Shown in pieces: positions 52,588 to 61,650 of a stretch of DNA of 64,000 bases. The DNA is taken from NCBI GenBank assembly GCA_045863055.1, contig BTUW01000001.1, forward strand, positions 124,001 to 188,000, written 5' to 3'. The stretch's first letter is position 1; each line of letters begins with the position of its first letter. The notes under the pieces were generated by a model. It saw only the letters and a list, made by a program, of their open reading frames with translations. It was not told where the DNA came from and ran no database searches. Made by a program: the position numbers and the translations under genes. This DNA is from UTCHB3 sp008363265 (lineage in GTDB: Bacteria; Bacteroidota; Ignavibacteria; Ignavibacteriales; Ignavibacteriaceae).

Positions 52588-53823
52588 ATGAAAACTAAAT
52601 TTTATATCGCTACATTTTTAACCCTGATGGCCATTTCAGGTCTCAATGCCCAGGTTCTTACCGGAATAGAAGTTTTAAGAAACAGGGATTTTGACATCCT
52701 GAAAGGGAAAAAGATCGGACTCATTACAAATCCGACCGGGGTTGACTCCAAACTGAACACAACTATTGACATCCTCTCATCGGCTCCGGGAGTGAAACTT
52801 ATCGCCCTTTTCGGACCGGAACACGGTGTCCGTGGTGATTTTTCCGCCGGTGACAAGGTTGATAATTATACCGATCCCAAAACCGGTATTCCTGTCTACT
52901 CCCTCTACGGTAAGACCCGAAAACCCAACAGAGAGATGATGAAAGACATCGATGTTCTGGTATTTGATATTCAGGATATCGGCTCACGTTCGTACACCTA
53001 TATCTCAACAATGGGTCTGGCCATGGAAGCCGCTGCAGAATTTAAGGTTAAATTTGTGGTTCTCGACAGACCAAACCCAATGGGCGGGCTAAAGATCGAA
53101 GGTAACCTCGCTGAAGACGGCTACATCTCATTCGTCAGTCAGTTTAAAATTCCATATGCGCACGCAATGACCACCGGTGAACTTGCCAGACTTCTCAATG
53201 GTGAAGGGCACCTTAAGGGTGGTAAGAAATGCGATCTTGAAGTGGTGGCCATGGAGGGATGGAAAAGAAACATGACATTCGACCAGACAGGCCTTCCCTG
53301 GGTATTAACCTCACCCCACATTCCTTATAAAGAATCCGCAATATTTTACACCACTTCAGGCATAATGGGTGAATTGGGTGTCATATCTGAAGGCGTGGGT
53401 TACACGCTCCCCTTCCAGATGTTTGGCGCTGAGTGGATCGATGGACTTACTTTTGCGGAAAAACTGAATGCGATGAAGATACCGGGCGTGATTTTCAGAC
53501 CACTTACTTTCAAACCATATTACGGTGGACACAAAGGTAAATCACTTGGGGGTGTGCAACTCTACATAACTGACTACGATAAAGTAAATCTGATGTCGAT
53601 CCAGTTCCTGGTAATGGAGGCAAACAACGAACTCTATCCTGACAAGAACCCGTTCAAAATGTGCAAACCTGACAGGCTTGACATGTTTGACAAGGTGTGC
53701 GGTACAGGCAAGATCAGGGAAAAGTTTACGAAGAGATTCAAATATGAGGATATAAAAGAATACCTCAACAAGGATGTGGAAAGTTTCAGAGAAGTATCTT
53801 CGAAATACTATCTCTACAATTAA
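52588..53823 (+). CDS. namZ: Exo-beta-N-acetylmuramidase NamZ (DUF1343)
   Basis: 411 residues with signal peptide (MKTKFYIATFLTLMAISGLNA). DUF1343 hallmarks: IGLITNPTGVD, FGPEHGVRG, VFDIQDIGSRSYTYISTM, LDRPNPMGG, and the late GVQLYITD. This family was shown in Bacillus and Tannerella to release N-acetylmuramate from the ends of muropeptide-free glycan. MurNAc would be processed further to GlcNAc-6-P, the substrate of NagA (154-1320) and then NagB (6385-7203). It ends with a 4-base convergent overlap with the lipoprotein gene on the other strand. Confidence 0.92.
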   Translation: MKTKFYIATFLTLMAISGLNAQVLTGIEVLRNRDFDILKGKKIGLITNPTGVDSKLNTTIDILSSAPGVKLIALFGPEHGVRGDFSAGDKVDNYTDPKTGIPVYSLYGKTRKPNREMMKDIDVLVFDIQDIGSRSYTYISTMGLAMEAAAEFKVKFVVLDRPNPMGGLKIEGNLAEDGYISFVSQFKIPYAHAMTTGELARLLNGEGHLKGGKKCDLEVVAMEGWKRNMTFDQTGLPWVLTSPHIPYKESAIFYTTSGIMGELGVISEGVGYTLPFQMFGAEWIDGLTFAEKLNAMKIPGVIFRPLTFKPYYGGHKGKSLGGVQLYITDYDKVNLMSIQFLVMEANNELYPDKNPFKMCKPDRLDMFDKVCGTGKIREKFTKRFKYEDIKEYLNKDVESFREVSSKYYLYN

Positions 53824-55487
53824 TTCACACTCCACTTAAAGTCGAATGTGATCCATCTGGTGATCAGTTCGATGGTCAGCGGGTAGACAAAGAATTTTGC
53901 CGAATGTCTAAAAGGGAAAAGTGACCCTTGAAAATATTCTTTGTCTCCCTGCAGATCTTCAAATATCCAAAGACGGTATCTACCTGGTAAAATATCGTTG
54001 AACTCAAACTTTCCGCTGCTGTCGGCTTTTATCCGGTAGTAACGTTCCGGTTTATCCTGATCGTAAAGTTCAAGAACATACTTGTTGCTTATACCCTCTA
54101 TCTGACCCGAGAGCCCGGTATAATTTACCGAATTGTAAACAGTGAACCGGTTTACTATCGTTGTATCCCTGCTGTTTCCTGCCGCATCCTCCAATCCTGC
54201 TGTCTGAAGATTTATCTGATTTTCCGATCCGGATGGGAGAGTCTTATCCACCTGAAGAGAATAGAACGCGTCATCAATTCGTGCTACTCTGACCGGGATG
54301 GAACGTCCCGAAGTATCGGTGACCGTAAGTGCCTTCACCGCGAGTTCAGGATCAACCGCGTCATCAAATCTCACTTTAAAAAGAGGTGAGTTGCCGCGGA
54401 TGTTATTCATATCCGAGGGGTCAATACCGGTTATAGCCACCGGAACGGTATCTTTTTTATCTGTTGCAGGGAATTCAGTCGTGAGTGTTCCCGAAGTATT
54501 TCCGGCTTTGTCCTGAACACCTGAAATCGAGAACCTGAGGGGGTCACCCTGCCGCGCGCTCCCCTTGACCGCGACCGCCAACTCTGACGATTTTCCACCC
54601 GGCTGATAAAGATACATTGGCTCGAAAACACTGTTTCCGTTACTGTCCGCTATGGAAATACCGGATTGTTTTAGGGTTCCGACATCGAGATCCTCATTAA
54701 AGGAAAGAACGATGTGGTTCTCATCGGTCATCACACCTTTCTGCAGAACCGGCGGTATGGTATCAAACTTTGTCACCCTGAAATTCATTTTTTCTTTGAG
54801 AGTATCATTTACTCCGAGTGTAACATCCCGGTTGTAAATTCCGATCCTGTCACTGTTGAGATTATAAATAAGATCACCGAATGAATTACCAACCGCAAAA
54901 ACGCGAAATTCCCCTTTCGGTAATCCAGAGAGTATAAATTCACCACTTGGTCCGGTCTGGGTGACGAAATCAGGTTTCCTTTTGAGGAGTGAATCGTCAT
55001 CATCCCCGGTCAGGTAGGCAAAAATGTAGAGTTTGTTTGGGTCTTTATCATATATTTTTCCCGTGATCACACCCTGATCGATCCTGTCACCGGTCGAAAA
55101 GATGTATGAGTATGCCTCTGCCATATTGTTGGAGTTGTTCAGGTCTACGACCGAAGTGCCGATCGTGAGATTATAAGTTACATCCTGTTTGAGTTCCTCT
55201 TTCAGGGTGATGGTCGCGGTTTTCCCTGACCAGGAGACATCGAAACCCTTCTCGAGCGCAGGAGAAATGAAAATTGCATCCTTGAATGTCCGTTTGTCGA
55301 CGTATTCGGAAAATGTTAACTCGATCTCATTGCCTGAGAAATTCGTCATCCTGTTCGGAGGATCAACTTCGCTGACCGCGGGAGGCGTAATGTCGACCTC
55401 ACCTCCACCGGGTGGTTGCATGTTCGCACAGCCATGGAACAGGAGCGCCGAAATGATCAGCGCGTAATATCTAAAGAATCGAGCCAT
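53820..55487 (-). CDS. Lipoprotein with Ig-like (Big_5 type) domains
   Basis: 555 residues. Lipobox LLFHGC with Cys20, then CANMQPPGGG. Three or so Ig-like modules follow, each opening with a DxxPP or DTVPV/DTIPP segment (about residues 32, 244 and 348) and containing LTF/LSF strands and DxxGN loops (DLNNSNN, DKAGN, DAAGN). A C-terminal SdrD/CNA_B-like piece has SSGKFEFNDILPGRYRLWIFED. This arrangement is common in Bacteroidota outer-membrane lipoproteins of unknown role. Last gene of the pheT-to-mltG run; start lies within mltG end (31-base overlap). Confidence 0.75.
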   Translation of the reverse strand: MARFFRYYALIISALLFHGCANMQPPGGGEVDITPPAVSEVDPPNRMTNFSGNEIELTFSEYVDKRTFKDAIFISPALEKGFDVSWSGKTATITLKEELKQDVTYNLTIGTSVVDLNNSNNMAEAYSYIFSTGDRIDQGVITGKIYDKDPNKLYIFAYLTGDDDDSLLKRKPDFVTQTGPSGEFILSGLPKGEFRVFAVGNSFGDLIYNLNSDRIGIYNRDVTLGVNDTLKEKMNFRVTKFDTIPPVLQKGVMTDENHIVLSFNEDLDVGTLKQSGISIADSNGNSVFEPMYLYQPGGKSSELAVAVKGSARQGDPLRFSISGVQDKAGNTSGTLTTEFPATDKKDTVPVAITGIDPSDMNNIRGNSPLFKVRFDDAVDPELAVKALTVTDTSGRSIPVRVARIDDAFYSLQVDKTLPSGSENQINLQTAGLEDAAGNSRDTTIVNRFTVYNSVNYTGLSGQIEGISNKYVLELYDQDKPERYYRIKADSSGKFEFNDILPGRYRLWIFEDLQGDKEYFQGSLFPFRHSAKFFVYPLTIELITRWITFDFKWSVN

Positions 55488-56515
55488 TGGTGGTACTGAC
55501 GGGCATACTTCATATGCTCTTCGTAGGTTTTTGTGAAAATGTGTCTGCCTTTAGTGTCGGCTACAAAATAGATAAAGTCATGTTTTTCCGGATACACTGC
55601 AGCGAGTATCGCTTCCTTCGACGGGTTCCCTATTGGTCCTGGAGGAAGACCTTCATACCTGTAAGTATTGTATGGAGACTCCACCCGAAGATCTTTCCCA
55701 GTGATCCGGTTTCTTAACTCCCCGATTGCATACTGAACAGTGGGATCAGCCTGCAGTTTCATTCCCTTTTTCAGTCTGTTGTGGTATACACCCGAAATAC
55801 GGGGCATTTCATCGGCATAGCGTGATTCGCGGCTTATGATGGATGCAAGAGTTAACACCTCATGCTTCGACATGCCTCTCTTCCTTATTGCATCGAGGAG
55901 GTCATCAGTGAACATGGCTGAATTCATGTCAAAAAGTCTTTTTATCACTTTTTCCGGGGCATCGGTGCTGAGGACACTTATCGGAACAGGCAGAAGGTAG
56001 CCTTCAAAATTGATCGCGGGTATTCCATAAGAGGCGGCCGTGGAGGAATCGAAGAGAAGACGACGGAACCGGTCAGCGGAATCAATACCGGCTTGCTTAA
56101 AGCGGTTCGCGATGCCATTTATGGTTATGCCGCTGTATAGATCCAGTGTTTTCGGGGGATCGAAATCCTTCGATGCAAAAACAGACATGAGTGAAATATA
56201 ACTGACATCCTTGGGTATCCTGTATACCCCCGGCATCAGTCTTCTATCTGCTCCGACCAAAAACCCGGAAACCTTGGCAAGAAAAGTTGAACTGACTATC
56301 CCCTGTTCCTCAAGTTTCACGAGGAGACCGCTGAAAGATTCACCTTCGTGAACACTGATCTTTACAACCTCACCCCCACTTGAGAAAGGCGTCAAAAAAA
56401 TATATACCAGTAGCACAAAAGTAAACAGGAAAGTGGCTCCCACAATCCCGTATTGACGTTTACTGAGAAATGGTTCTTTTTTCTTCTGTTCGGTGGTCGC
56501 GGCTGGTTCTGTCAA
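55457..56515 (-). CDS. mltG: Endolytic peptidoglycan transglycosylase MltG
   Basis: 352 residues. Cytoplasmic N-terminus, one helix (GIVGATFLFTFVLLVYIFLTPF, about 24-45), a LysM-like region, and the YceG catalytic domain with LASIISRES, ISGVYHNRLKKGMKLQADPTVQYAIG, SPYNTYRYEGLPPGPIGNPS and DFIYFVADTKGRHIFTKTYEEH. The glutamate conserved across the family is kept. MltG cleaves nascent glycan to set chain length. The only usable start is a TTG at 56513-56515. It follows tsaD by 11 bases. Confidence 0.93.
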   Translation of the reverse strand: MTEPAATTEQKKKEPFLSKRQYGIVGATFLFTFVLLVYIFLTPFSSGGEVVKISVHEGESFSGLLVKLEEQGIVSSTFLAKVSGFLVGADRRLMPGVYRIPKDVSYISLMSVFASKDFDPPKTLDLYSGITINGIANRFKQAGIDSADRFRRLLFDSSTAASYGIPAINFEGYLLPVPISVLSTDAPEKVIKRLFDMNSAMFTDDLLDAIRKRGMSKHEVLTLASIISRESRYADEMPRISGVYHNRLKKGMKLQADPTVQYAIGELRNRITGKDLRVESPYNTYRYEGLPPGPIGNPSKEAILAAVYPEKHDFIYFVADTKGRHIFTKTYEEHMKYARQYHQWLDSLDITR

Positions 56516-56526
56516 ATGATCAACTT

Positions 56527-57540
56527 CTATGAATAGAGGTAGTTCGAGTAAAATGCGGGGAAAGGCTCAGAATCCCTCGTGAACTTTTCACCGGCGTCAA
56601 ATAATTGTTTGCCGCGTAACGCGATCATCGCCGCATTATCGCCACAATATTCAAATGCGGGAATAACGGCAGGAATGTTATACTTCTCCCCCAGTCTTAT
56701 CACTTCGTTCCTGATCACGGAATTGGCGGCAACACCACCATTCAGACTCAGAGAACCGGGCTTGAAGGTCTTGATCGCTTTCTCCATATTCTTTGAGAGC
56801 GCTTTCACGACCGAATCCTGAAAGCCAAAAGCTATCTCATTCAGTTCTTCTTCAGGAACCACGCCATCAGGGAAATTCTTCTGGACATACCGTAAAACCG
56901 ATGTCTTCAATCCGCTGAATGAAAAATGAAACTCCTGCTTAAGGTTAGCCACCGGAAAAACAATATCCTTGCGTATAGCCTTGGCTGCCGCGTTCTGTAT
57001 TTTCGGTCCACCCGGGTATCCGAGTCCGGTCATTTTCGCAACTTTGTCGAAAGCCTCACCTGCAGCATCATCGATGGTGGAACCCAGGAATCTGATCCTG
57101 GTTTCCGACTCCACTAAAGTTAACAGAGTGTGCCCACCAGAAACTGTAAGTACAAGCAAGGGATAAACAGGTTTTTCGGGCATGAGAAAACCAGAAAAAA
57201 TATGACCTTCGATATGGTTTACCGGGACAAAAGGCTTTCCGATCGACCATGCAAAATGTTTGGCAAATGTAAAACCCACGAGTAACGCACCGATCAATCC
57301 CGGGCCCGCCGTCGCGGTAACCACATCGATATCATCCGGGGTCAGGCCTGCCTTCCGGATAGCCTCCCGTGTAAGAGGGACGATCTGTTCGAGGTGTGCA
57401 CGGCTGGAGAGTTCGGGTACCACACCGCCATACAACTTGTGGAAATCCTGCGATGAGATGAGATTTACTATCACCTCATCGCTGTTCAATATTGCAACTG
57501 ATGTCTCGTCACAAGAGGTTTCTATCCCGAGTACTGTCAT
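56527..57540 (-). CDS. tsaD: tRNA N6-threonylcarbamoyladenosine transferase TsaD
   Basis: 337-residue ASKHA enzyme that transfers threonylcarbamoyl to A37. Opening VLGIETSCDETSVA, ELSSRAHLEQI, TAGPGLIGALLVG, metal ligands H109 and H113 in VNHIEGHIFSG, LTVSGGHTLL, and FEYCGDNAAMIA with the third metal ligand. Its partners TsaB and TsaE are at 9674-10745. Its start overlaps the proline dehydrogenase stop by 4 bases. Confidence 0.96.
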   Translation of the reverse strand: MTVLGIETSCDETSVAILNSDEVIVNLISSQDFHKLYGGVVPELSSRAHLEQIVPLTREAIRKAGLTPDDIDVVTATAGPGLIGALLVGFTFAKHFAWSIGKPFVPVNHIEGHIFSGFLMPEKPVYPLLVLTVSGGHTLLTLVESETRIRFLGSTIDDAAGEAFDKVAKMTGLGYPGGPKIQNAAAKAIRKDIVFPVANLKQEFHFSFSGLKTSVLRYVQKNFPDGVVPEEELNEIAFGFQDSVVKALSKNMEKAIKTFKPGSLSLNGGVAANSVIRNEVIRLGEKYNIPAVIPAFEYCGDNAAMIALRGKQLFDAGEKFTRDSEPFPAFYSNYLYS

Positions 57541-58442
57541 TTACCGAATTTAAATATGTTTGTAAACACCTGACCTGCCACATTCGGATTCTCCTGAAGT
57601 CTTCTTATCGAGTATTTGTACCAGTCCTTTCCGAACGGGGTATAAATTCTCACTTTGTGGCCTTCTTTTACCAAGCGGTCGCGCAGATCTTCCTTGACTC
57701 CGTAAAGCATCTGAAACTCCATACGGTTGTCAGGAACATTTAATTCTTTCTTAAGCCGGAGTGCTTCTTTTACCAGATAATCATCGTGAGTGGCAATTCC
57801 GACATAATTTCCGTCTTTCATCATCTTTTCCAGGCTGCGGACATAGCTGTCGCGAACCGCCTGCTTCTCTCTGAAGGCGATCTCAGCCGGTTCAATGTAA
57901 ATTCCCTTGCAGAGACGGTAGTTAGTGCCGATCTTGTTCAGATCGACCACATCATTATATGTTCTTTTCAGATAGGACTGCAAAACTATACCGACATTAT
58001 CGTATTCTGACCGGAGGCGCTTGAACACATCGATCGTTATCTGTGTGACGGTCGAATCTTCCATATCCATCCGTACAAAGTTGTTTAGCTCTTTGGCGCG
58101 CTGAACCAGTTCCTTGATCTGCTGATAGGCGAATTCCGGATCTATGTTAAGACCGAGGGAGGTTGGTTTAATTGAAAGGTTTGATCCTAATTTATTCTCG
58201 TGTATTGCATTCAATACAGCAAGACACTCTGTCTTAGCGAGTATTACCTCTTCCTTGGTGGTTATCGACTCTCCAAGGACATCCATGGTGGCTAAAATCC
58301 CTTTTTTGTTCAGGGTCTTAACCAGATCGATCGCGTCTTGAAGTTTCTCACCGGCTATATATCTTTTAGCGAAAAAATAAACCATGCCGTGCGGCATCAG
58401 TTTTACGATGGCTACAATTAATTTATTCAGTAATAACAACAC
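57537..58442 (-). CDS. Proline dehydrogenase (monofunctional, Thermus type)
   Basis: 301 residues from GTG 58440-58442, supported by AGGAGA nine bases upstream; another GTG at 58466 has no SD. FAD-dependent TIM-barrel enzyme oxidising proline to pyrroline-5-carboxylate and passing electrons to the quinone pool. Seen are AKRYIAGEKLQDA, TMDVLGE, LSIKPTSLGL, VRMDMEDS, GIVLQSYLKRT, RLCKGIYIEP, IATHDD, EFQMLYGV, and IYTPFGKDWYKYSIRRLQE, in the order of Thermus PRODH (307 residues). A second dehydrogenase for P5C is not next to it. Confidence 0.93.
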   Translation of the reverse strand: MLLLLNKLIVAIVKLMPHGMVYFFAKRYIAGEKLQDAIDLVKTLNKKGILATMDVLGESITTKEEVILAKTECLAVLNAIHENKLGSNLSIKPTSLGLNIDPEFAYQQIKELVQRAKELNNFVRMDMEDSTVTQITIDVFKRLRSEYDNVGIVLQSYLKRTYNDVVDLNKIGTNYRLCKGIYIEPAEIAFREKQAVRDSYVRSLEKMMKDGNYVGIATHDDYLVKEALRLKKELNVPDNRMEFQMLYGVKEDLRDRLVKEGHKVRIYTPFGKDWYKYSIRRLQENPNVAGQVFTNIFKFGK

Positions 58443-58510
58443 TGCAAAAATCTCCTGAATTAACACCGTAAATTATGAACATTGAGAGTCGCAAACAATA
58501 AGAAGTGGTG

Positions 58511-59173
58511 TCATTCGATAAATCTGGGATATACCGTGGTGAGTTCCACCTCATCATTTTCGAGGATCTGAAGAAACTTTTCGAGTTTGGCTTCGAATTC
58601 CTTCTCTGTTCCGTCATTTACGATGACGAAATTTGATCTCCTTATCTTTTCCTCCTCGCTGATCTGGCTGATCATCCTTCTCCGGATTCCCTCCTCGGAA
58701 AGACCACCGCGCGAGACAGCACGCTGCAACCTTATCTCTTCCTCCGCCGTAATAAGCAGTACAAGATCGAACCTGCCTGCCATGCCGGCCTCAAATATCA
58801 GGGCTGCCTCGTAAAAAACGATGTCGCTAAACTCGAGCTCCATTTCAAGTAACGCGGCGGATCGCCTGATCACTCTGGGATGAACTATTGAATTAAGCTT
58901 TTCCACTTTTTCGGGGAAGCCGAATACTTGTTTTGAGAGATATTCACGGTCGATTCGGCCATCGAGATATGAATTTTCTCCAAACTCGGTGACGATTTCT
59001 GATATAACTTCAGGATCGCGGTTCATTATCTGAGCCGCAAGGATATCCGCAAAAAAGACGGGGTATCCTTTCTCTCTGAAATAGTTTGTGGCGTGGGTCT
59101 TGCCGGAGGCGATACCTCCGGTAATTCCTACTCTGTATTTCCTATTTTGCGATTGCAAATTTTCTGACTTCAC
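58511..59173 (-). CDS. coaE: Dephospho-CoA kinase
   Basis: About 220 residues. P-loop GITGGIASGKTHATNYF, FADILAAQIMNRDP, HPRVIRR, FYEAALIFEAGM, and the lid RRMISQIS. It phosphorylates the 3'-OH of dephospho-CoA, the last step of CoA synthesis; panC for the same pathway is at 7251. The start is GTG at 59171-59173 or TTG at 59156-59158; neither has a strong SD and both lie inside the rny end, so the first dozen residues are uncertain. Confidence 0.93.
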   Translation of the reverse strand: MKSENLQSQNRKYRVGITGGIASGKTHATNYFREKGYPVFFADILAAQIMNRDPEVISEIVTEFGENSYLDGRIDREYLSKQVFGFPEKVEKLNSIVHPRVIRRSAALLEMELEFSDIVFYEAALIFEAGMAGRFDLVLLITAEEEIRLQRAVSRGGLSEEGIRRRMISQISEEEKIRRSNFVIVNDGTEKEFEAKLEKFLQILENDEVELTTVYPRFIE

Positions 59174-60776
59174 GGATCACTGTAACCTTGATCTGACCCG
59201 GGTATTCCATGTCAGACTCAATCTTCTGGGCGATGTCGTAGGCCAGTTTATCGGCATAAACATCATCGATCCTCTCATGTTCCACAACAACGCGGACTTC
59301 CCTGCCCGCCTGGATGGCATAAGTCTTGGCAACGCCTTCGAATGATTTGGCTATCGTCTCAAGAGTTTCAAGTCTCTTGGCGTATCCTTCGATAGGTTCG
59401 CGTCTGGCACCCGGTCTCGCTCCTGATATGGCATCGGCCGACTGCACAAGCGCGGCTATCGGATGTTCCATCTCGATATCATCATGGTGAGCTCCCACAG
59501 CATTGCATACTATTGGATTTTCGCGGTATTTCTTTGTAAGTTCGTATCCGATAAGAGCGTGAGGACCCTCAACTTCTTTGTCCATCACTTTACCTATGTC
59601 ATGAAGCAGGCCTGATCTCTTTGCCAGCATAACATCCAAACCAAGTTCCGCGGCCATAATACCCGTAAGGTATGCTACTTCAACCGAGTGCTCAAGGATG
59701 TTCTGCCCGTAGGATGAGCGGTATTTCATGCGTCCGATAAGCTTAATGAGTTCATTGTGCATTCCGTGGAGACCGAGCTGGAGAACGGTGTTCTCACCGA
59801 TCTTGAATATCTCTTCCTCGAGTTCAATACGGGTTTTCTCAACAACTTCCTCGATCCTGGCGGGTTGGATACGGCCGTCAGTTATAAGTTTCTCGAGTGA
59901 AACCCTTGCTACTTCGCGCCTGAAAGGATCGAATGATGAAAGGATAACAGCTTCAGGCGTGTCGTCAACTATAACATCAACGCCTGTTGCCGCCTCGAAC
60001 GCACGGATGTTGCGGCCTTCTTTGCCGATGATACGGCCTTTAATTTCATCGCTCTGAATGTTGAGAACGGAAACGGTCGACTCAACTGCATAGTCAGCAG
60101 CAGTACGCTGAATGGCCTGTACAACCACTTTCTGAGCTTCTTTCTTGGCCTCGGATTTGGCTTTCTCGTAAATATCACGGATCAGTTTCTGGGCTTCAAG
60201 TCTGGCATCCTGAACCATGTTTTCCATGAGCATGGTCTTGGCTTCCTCGGCGGTCAGGTTCGCAATCTTCTCGAGCCGGTGGTTCTGCTCTTTTTCGAGC
60301 TCTTCAAGTTCTTCTTCTTTCTGACGGATGGCGCGCTGTTTGTCGTTGACTGACTGCTCAATGCGCTTGATCTCACTCTCTTTTGAGCGCACCTGTTCTA
60401 TCTTCCTGTCGATCTGGTCTTCGCGGGAAGTGAGTGATTTTTCCATGTTCTGGATGTTTTGGCGCTTCGAGTTGTATTCGTTGTCAAACTCAACTTTTTT
60501 CTTGTACCACTCGTCCTTTACCTCGAGTAGTTTTTCACGCTTTATATTGTTGGCTTCTTTTTCAGCGTCTTTCAGAAGTTGAGCGACTCTTTCTTCTGCA
60601 GAGGCGATTATCTGTTTTGCCTTCTCCTCCGCGGCTGAAATTATCTCGCGTCCTTTATCTTCGGCGGCAGAAATGCTCTTCTTGCCAAAACGGTTGTTTA
60701 TGTACCAACCGAGGTAGAAAAAGACAACAGTTGTCGCTAAAAATATCAGAATGATGATTATGATATCATCTGTCAT
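59142..60776 (-). CDS. rny: Ribonuclease Y
   Basis: 544 residues. One N-terminal membrane helix (IIIILIFLATTVVFFYLGWYI), a long charged coiled coil (about 30-210), a KH domain with IKGRIIGKEGRNIRAFE (about 230-290), and an HD domain with LLHDIGKVMD and AHHDDIEM (about 350-445). RNase Y is the endonuclease that initiates mRNA decay at the membrane. Length and order are standard. A structured intergenic region and zapA lie upstream. Confidence 0.96.
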   Translation of the reverse strand: MTDDIIIIILIFLATTVVFFYLGWYINNRFGKKSISAAEDKGREIISAAEEKAKQIIASAEERVAQLLKDAEKEANNIKREKLLEVKDEWYKKKVEFDNEYNSKRQNIQNMEKSLTSREDQIDRKIEQVRSKESEIKRIEQSVNDKQRAIRQKEEELEELEKEQNHRLEKIANLTAEEAKTMLMENMVQDARLEAQKLIRDIYEKAKSEAKKEAQKVVVQAIQRTAADYAVESTVSVLNIQSDEIKGRIIGKEGRNIRAFEAATGVDVIVDDTPEAVILSSFDPFRREVARVSLEKLITDGRIQPARIEEVVEKTRIELEEEIFKIGENTVLQLGLHGMHNELIKLIGRMKYRSSYGQNILEHSVEVAYLTGIMAAELGLDVMLAKRSGLLHDIGKVMDKEVEGPHALIGYELTKKYRENPIVCNAVGAHHDDIEMEHPIAALVQSADAISGARPGARREPIEGYAKRLETLETIAKSFEGVAKTYAIQAGREVRVVVEHERIDDVYADKLAYDIAQKIESDMEYPGQIKVTVIREVRKFAIAK

Positions 60777-60806
60777 TGAATGTAGTCTCCGTAATGTATA
60801 AAGCCG

Positions 60807-60818
60807 TTCCGGCCGGAA
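60807..60818. repeat. 12-bp perfect palindrome TTCCGGCCGGAA upstream of rny
   Basis: The sequence is its own reverse complement. It lies 31 bases upstream of the rny ATG. It could be a dimeric regulator site or the base of an RNA hairpin in the rny leader. Confidence 0.35.
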
Positions 60819-61001
60819 GAGTCATTTAAAGAAAGAACCCTTTAATGACATCTTGGGTAATTGACCCTGAGCTTTTTGCTTCCACCGTCACAAATAAATG
60901 TGAGCCCGCGAGCGGGTTGAGGCCTGCAATACGCCTTTGGAGTCCAAATCCCATTGAATTTACATATGGTTCTTTTATGTATACATCAACCGACCGTACG
61001 G
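60819..61001 (-). ncRNA. Structured zapA-rny intergenic region; candidate 6S-like RNA
   Basis: The 230-base gap between zapA and rny has no gene but holds a string of complementary pairs: 60821-60831 with 60840-60849 (one bulge), GGGT/ACCC at 60855-60867, TCACA/TGTGA at 60888-60903, CCCG/CGGG at 60905-60916, TTTGG/CCAAA at 60936-60948, a 10-bp palindrome at 60977-60986 and CCGTACGG at 60994-61001. The 6S RNA gene (ssrS) follows zapA in many bacteria, so this is the natural candidate. I could not fold it into the canonical single long hairpin with central bubble, so the identity is uncertain; limits are approximate. Confidence 0.35.
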
Positions 61002-61006
61002 CAAAA

Positions 61007-61303
61007 CTAAGACGGACTGTGAGTGGAGTGGGGTTCGAGAAGCAATTTCAACGATTTAATCTTCTCAGAAGCTTTCGATGTGATCTCTTTGTTTCTGTCT
61101 CTCTCAATAAAATAGTCGTAAGCGATGTTAAGAGCAGCAATTACGGCTACAGTTTGCACAGGTTGATTGGGCAGCTCCTGGCGGGTGTCCTCCATTACCT
61201 GATCAACATACTTGGCGAGTTCTTTCGCAAGATCCTCGTTATCTACTAAAAGAGAGTATTCTTTATCGAATATTTTAATTTTTAGCTTCTTTTTGTCACT
61301 CAT
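61007..61303 (-). CDS. zapA: Cell division protein ZapA
   Basis: 98 residues. KLKIKIFDKEYSLLVDNEDLAKELAKYVDQVM is the ZapA globular head, and VQTVAVIAALNIAYDYFIERD the long dimerising helix. ZapA crosslinks FtsZ filaments at the division ring. It is 23 bases after the small coiled-coil gene, itself directly after pheT, an order seen in other Bacteroidota. Confidence 0.9.
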   Translation of the reverse strand: MSDKKKLKIKIFDKEYSLLVDNEDLAKELAKYVDQVMEDTRQELPNQPVQTVAVIAALNIAYDYFIERDRNKEITSKASEKIKSLKLLLEPHSTHSPS

Positions 61304-61326
61304 CTCGATTGTCCGCCGGTTGATAT

Positions 61327-61650
61327 CTAAAGATTGATCAAATGCCTGTTTATTTTTAGAATAAGGTCATTGATCTTCTGGGCCATGATCGCCTTTTCAT
61401 GTTCACTCATCTGTTCAAAGAGCGAAAGGCTGCCGCCAAATGAACCCGTCTTCAGGGTTTCATTCTCGGCTTCAAGTTCGGCCACTCTCTTTCGGAGTCC
61501 TTTGTTCTCTTCAAGTATCTTTGTCAGCCGCGACTCAAGGGCATTCCTCTCCTCACTAATTCGGCTGCGGTCGGCCAAAAGGCTTTTCAACGATCGCTCA
61601 AGAGATTCAAGGTCGCTGAACATTACGTCGATCTTGGTCAGGTCACTCAA
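61327..61650 (-). CDS. Small coiled-coil protein between pheT and zapA (ZapB-like candidate)
   Basis: 107 residues from TTG 61648-61650, which touches the pheT stop and has GAGGAA 6 bases upstream; an in-frame ATG at 61623 lacks an SD. Heptad-like coiled coil over about 10-70 (SLERSLKSLLADRSRISEE and LTKILEENKGLRKRVAEL), then a Gly/Ser turn and a short C-terminal helix. No named family recognised. Its position next to zapA suggests a cell-division partner, comparable in role to ZapB; this is inference. Confidence 0.75.
   Translation of the reverse strand: MSDLTKIDVMFSDLESLERSLKSLLADRSRISEERNALESRLTKILEENKGLRKRVAELEAENETLKTGSFGGSLSLFEQMSEHEKAIMAQKINDLILKINRHLINL

Noticed and set aside
55457..56515. 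Loss of the catalytic Glu in MltG (ISRES instead of VEKET)
   Set aside because: Of the two glutamates in the usual motif, the second is the one kept across Bacteroidota sequences as I recall them, and it is present here.
60868..60890. GGTGGAAGC on the minus strand as an SRP 4.5S RNA loop
   Set aside because: The flanking symmetric helix of 4.5S RNA and the full conserved loop are missing.
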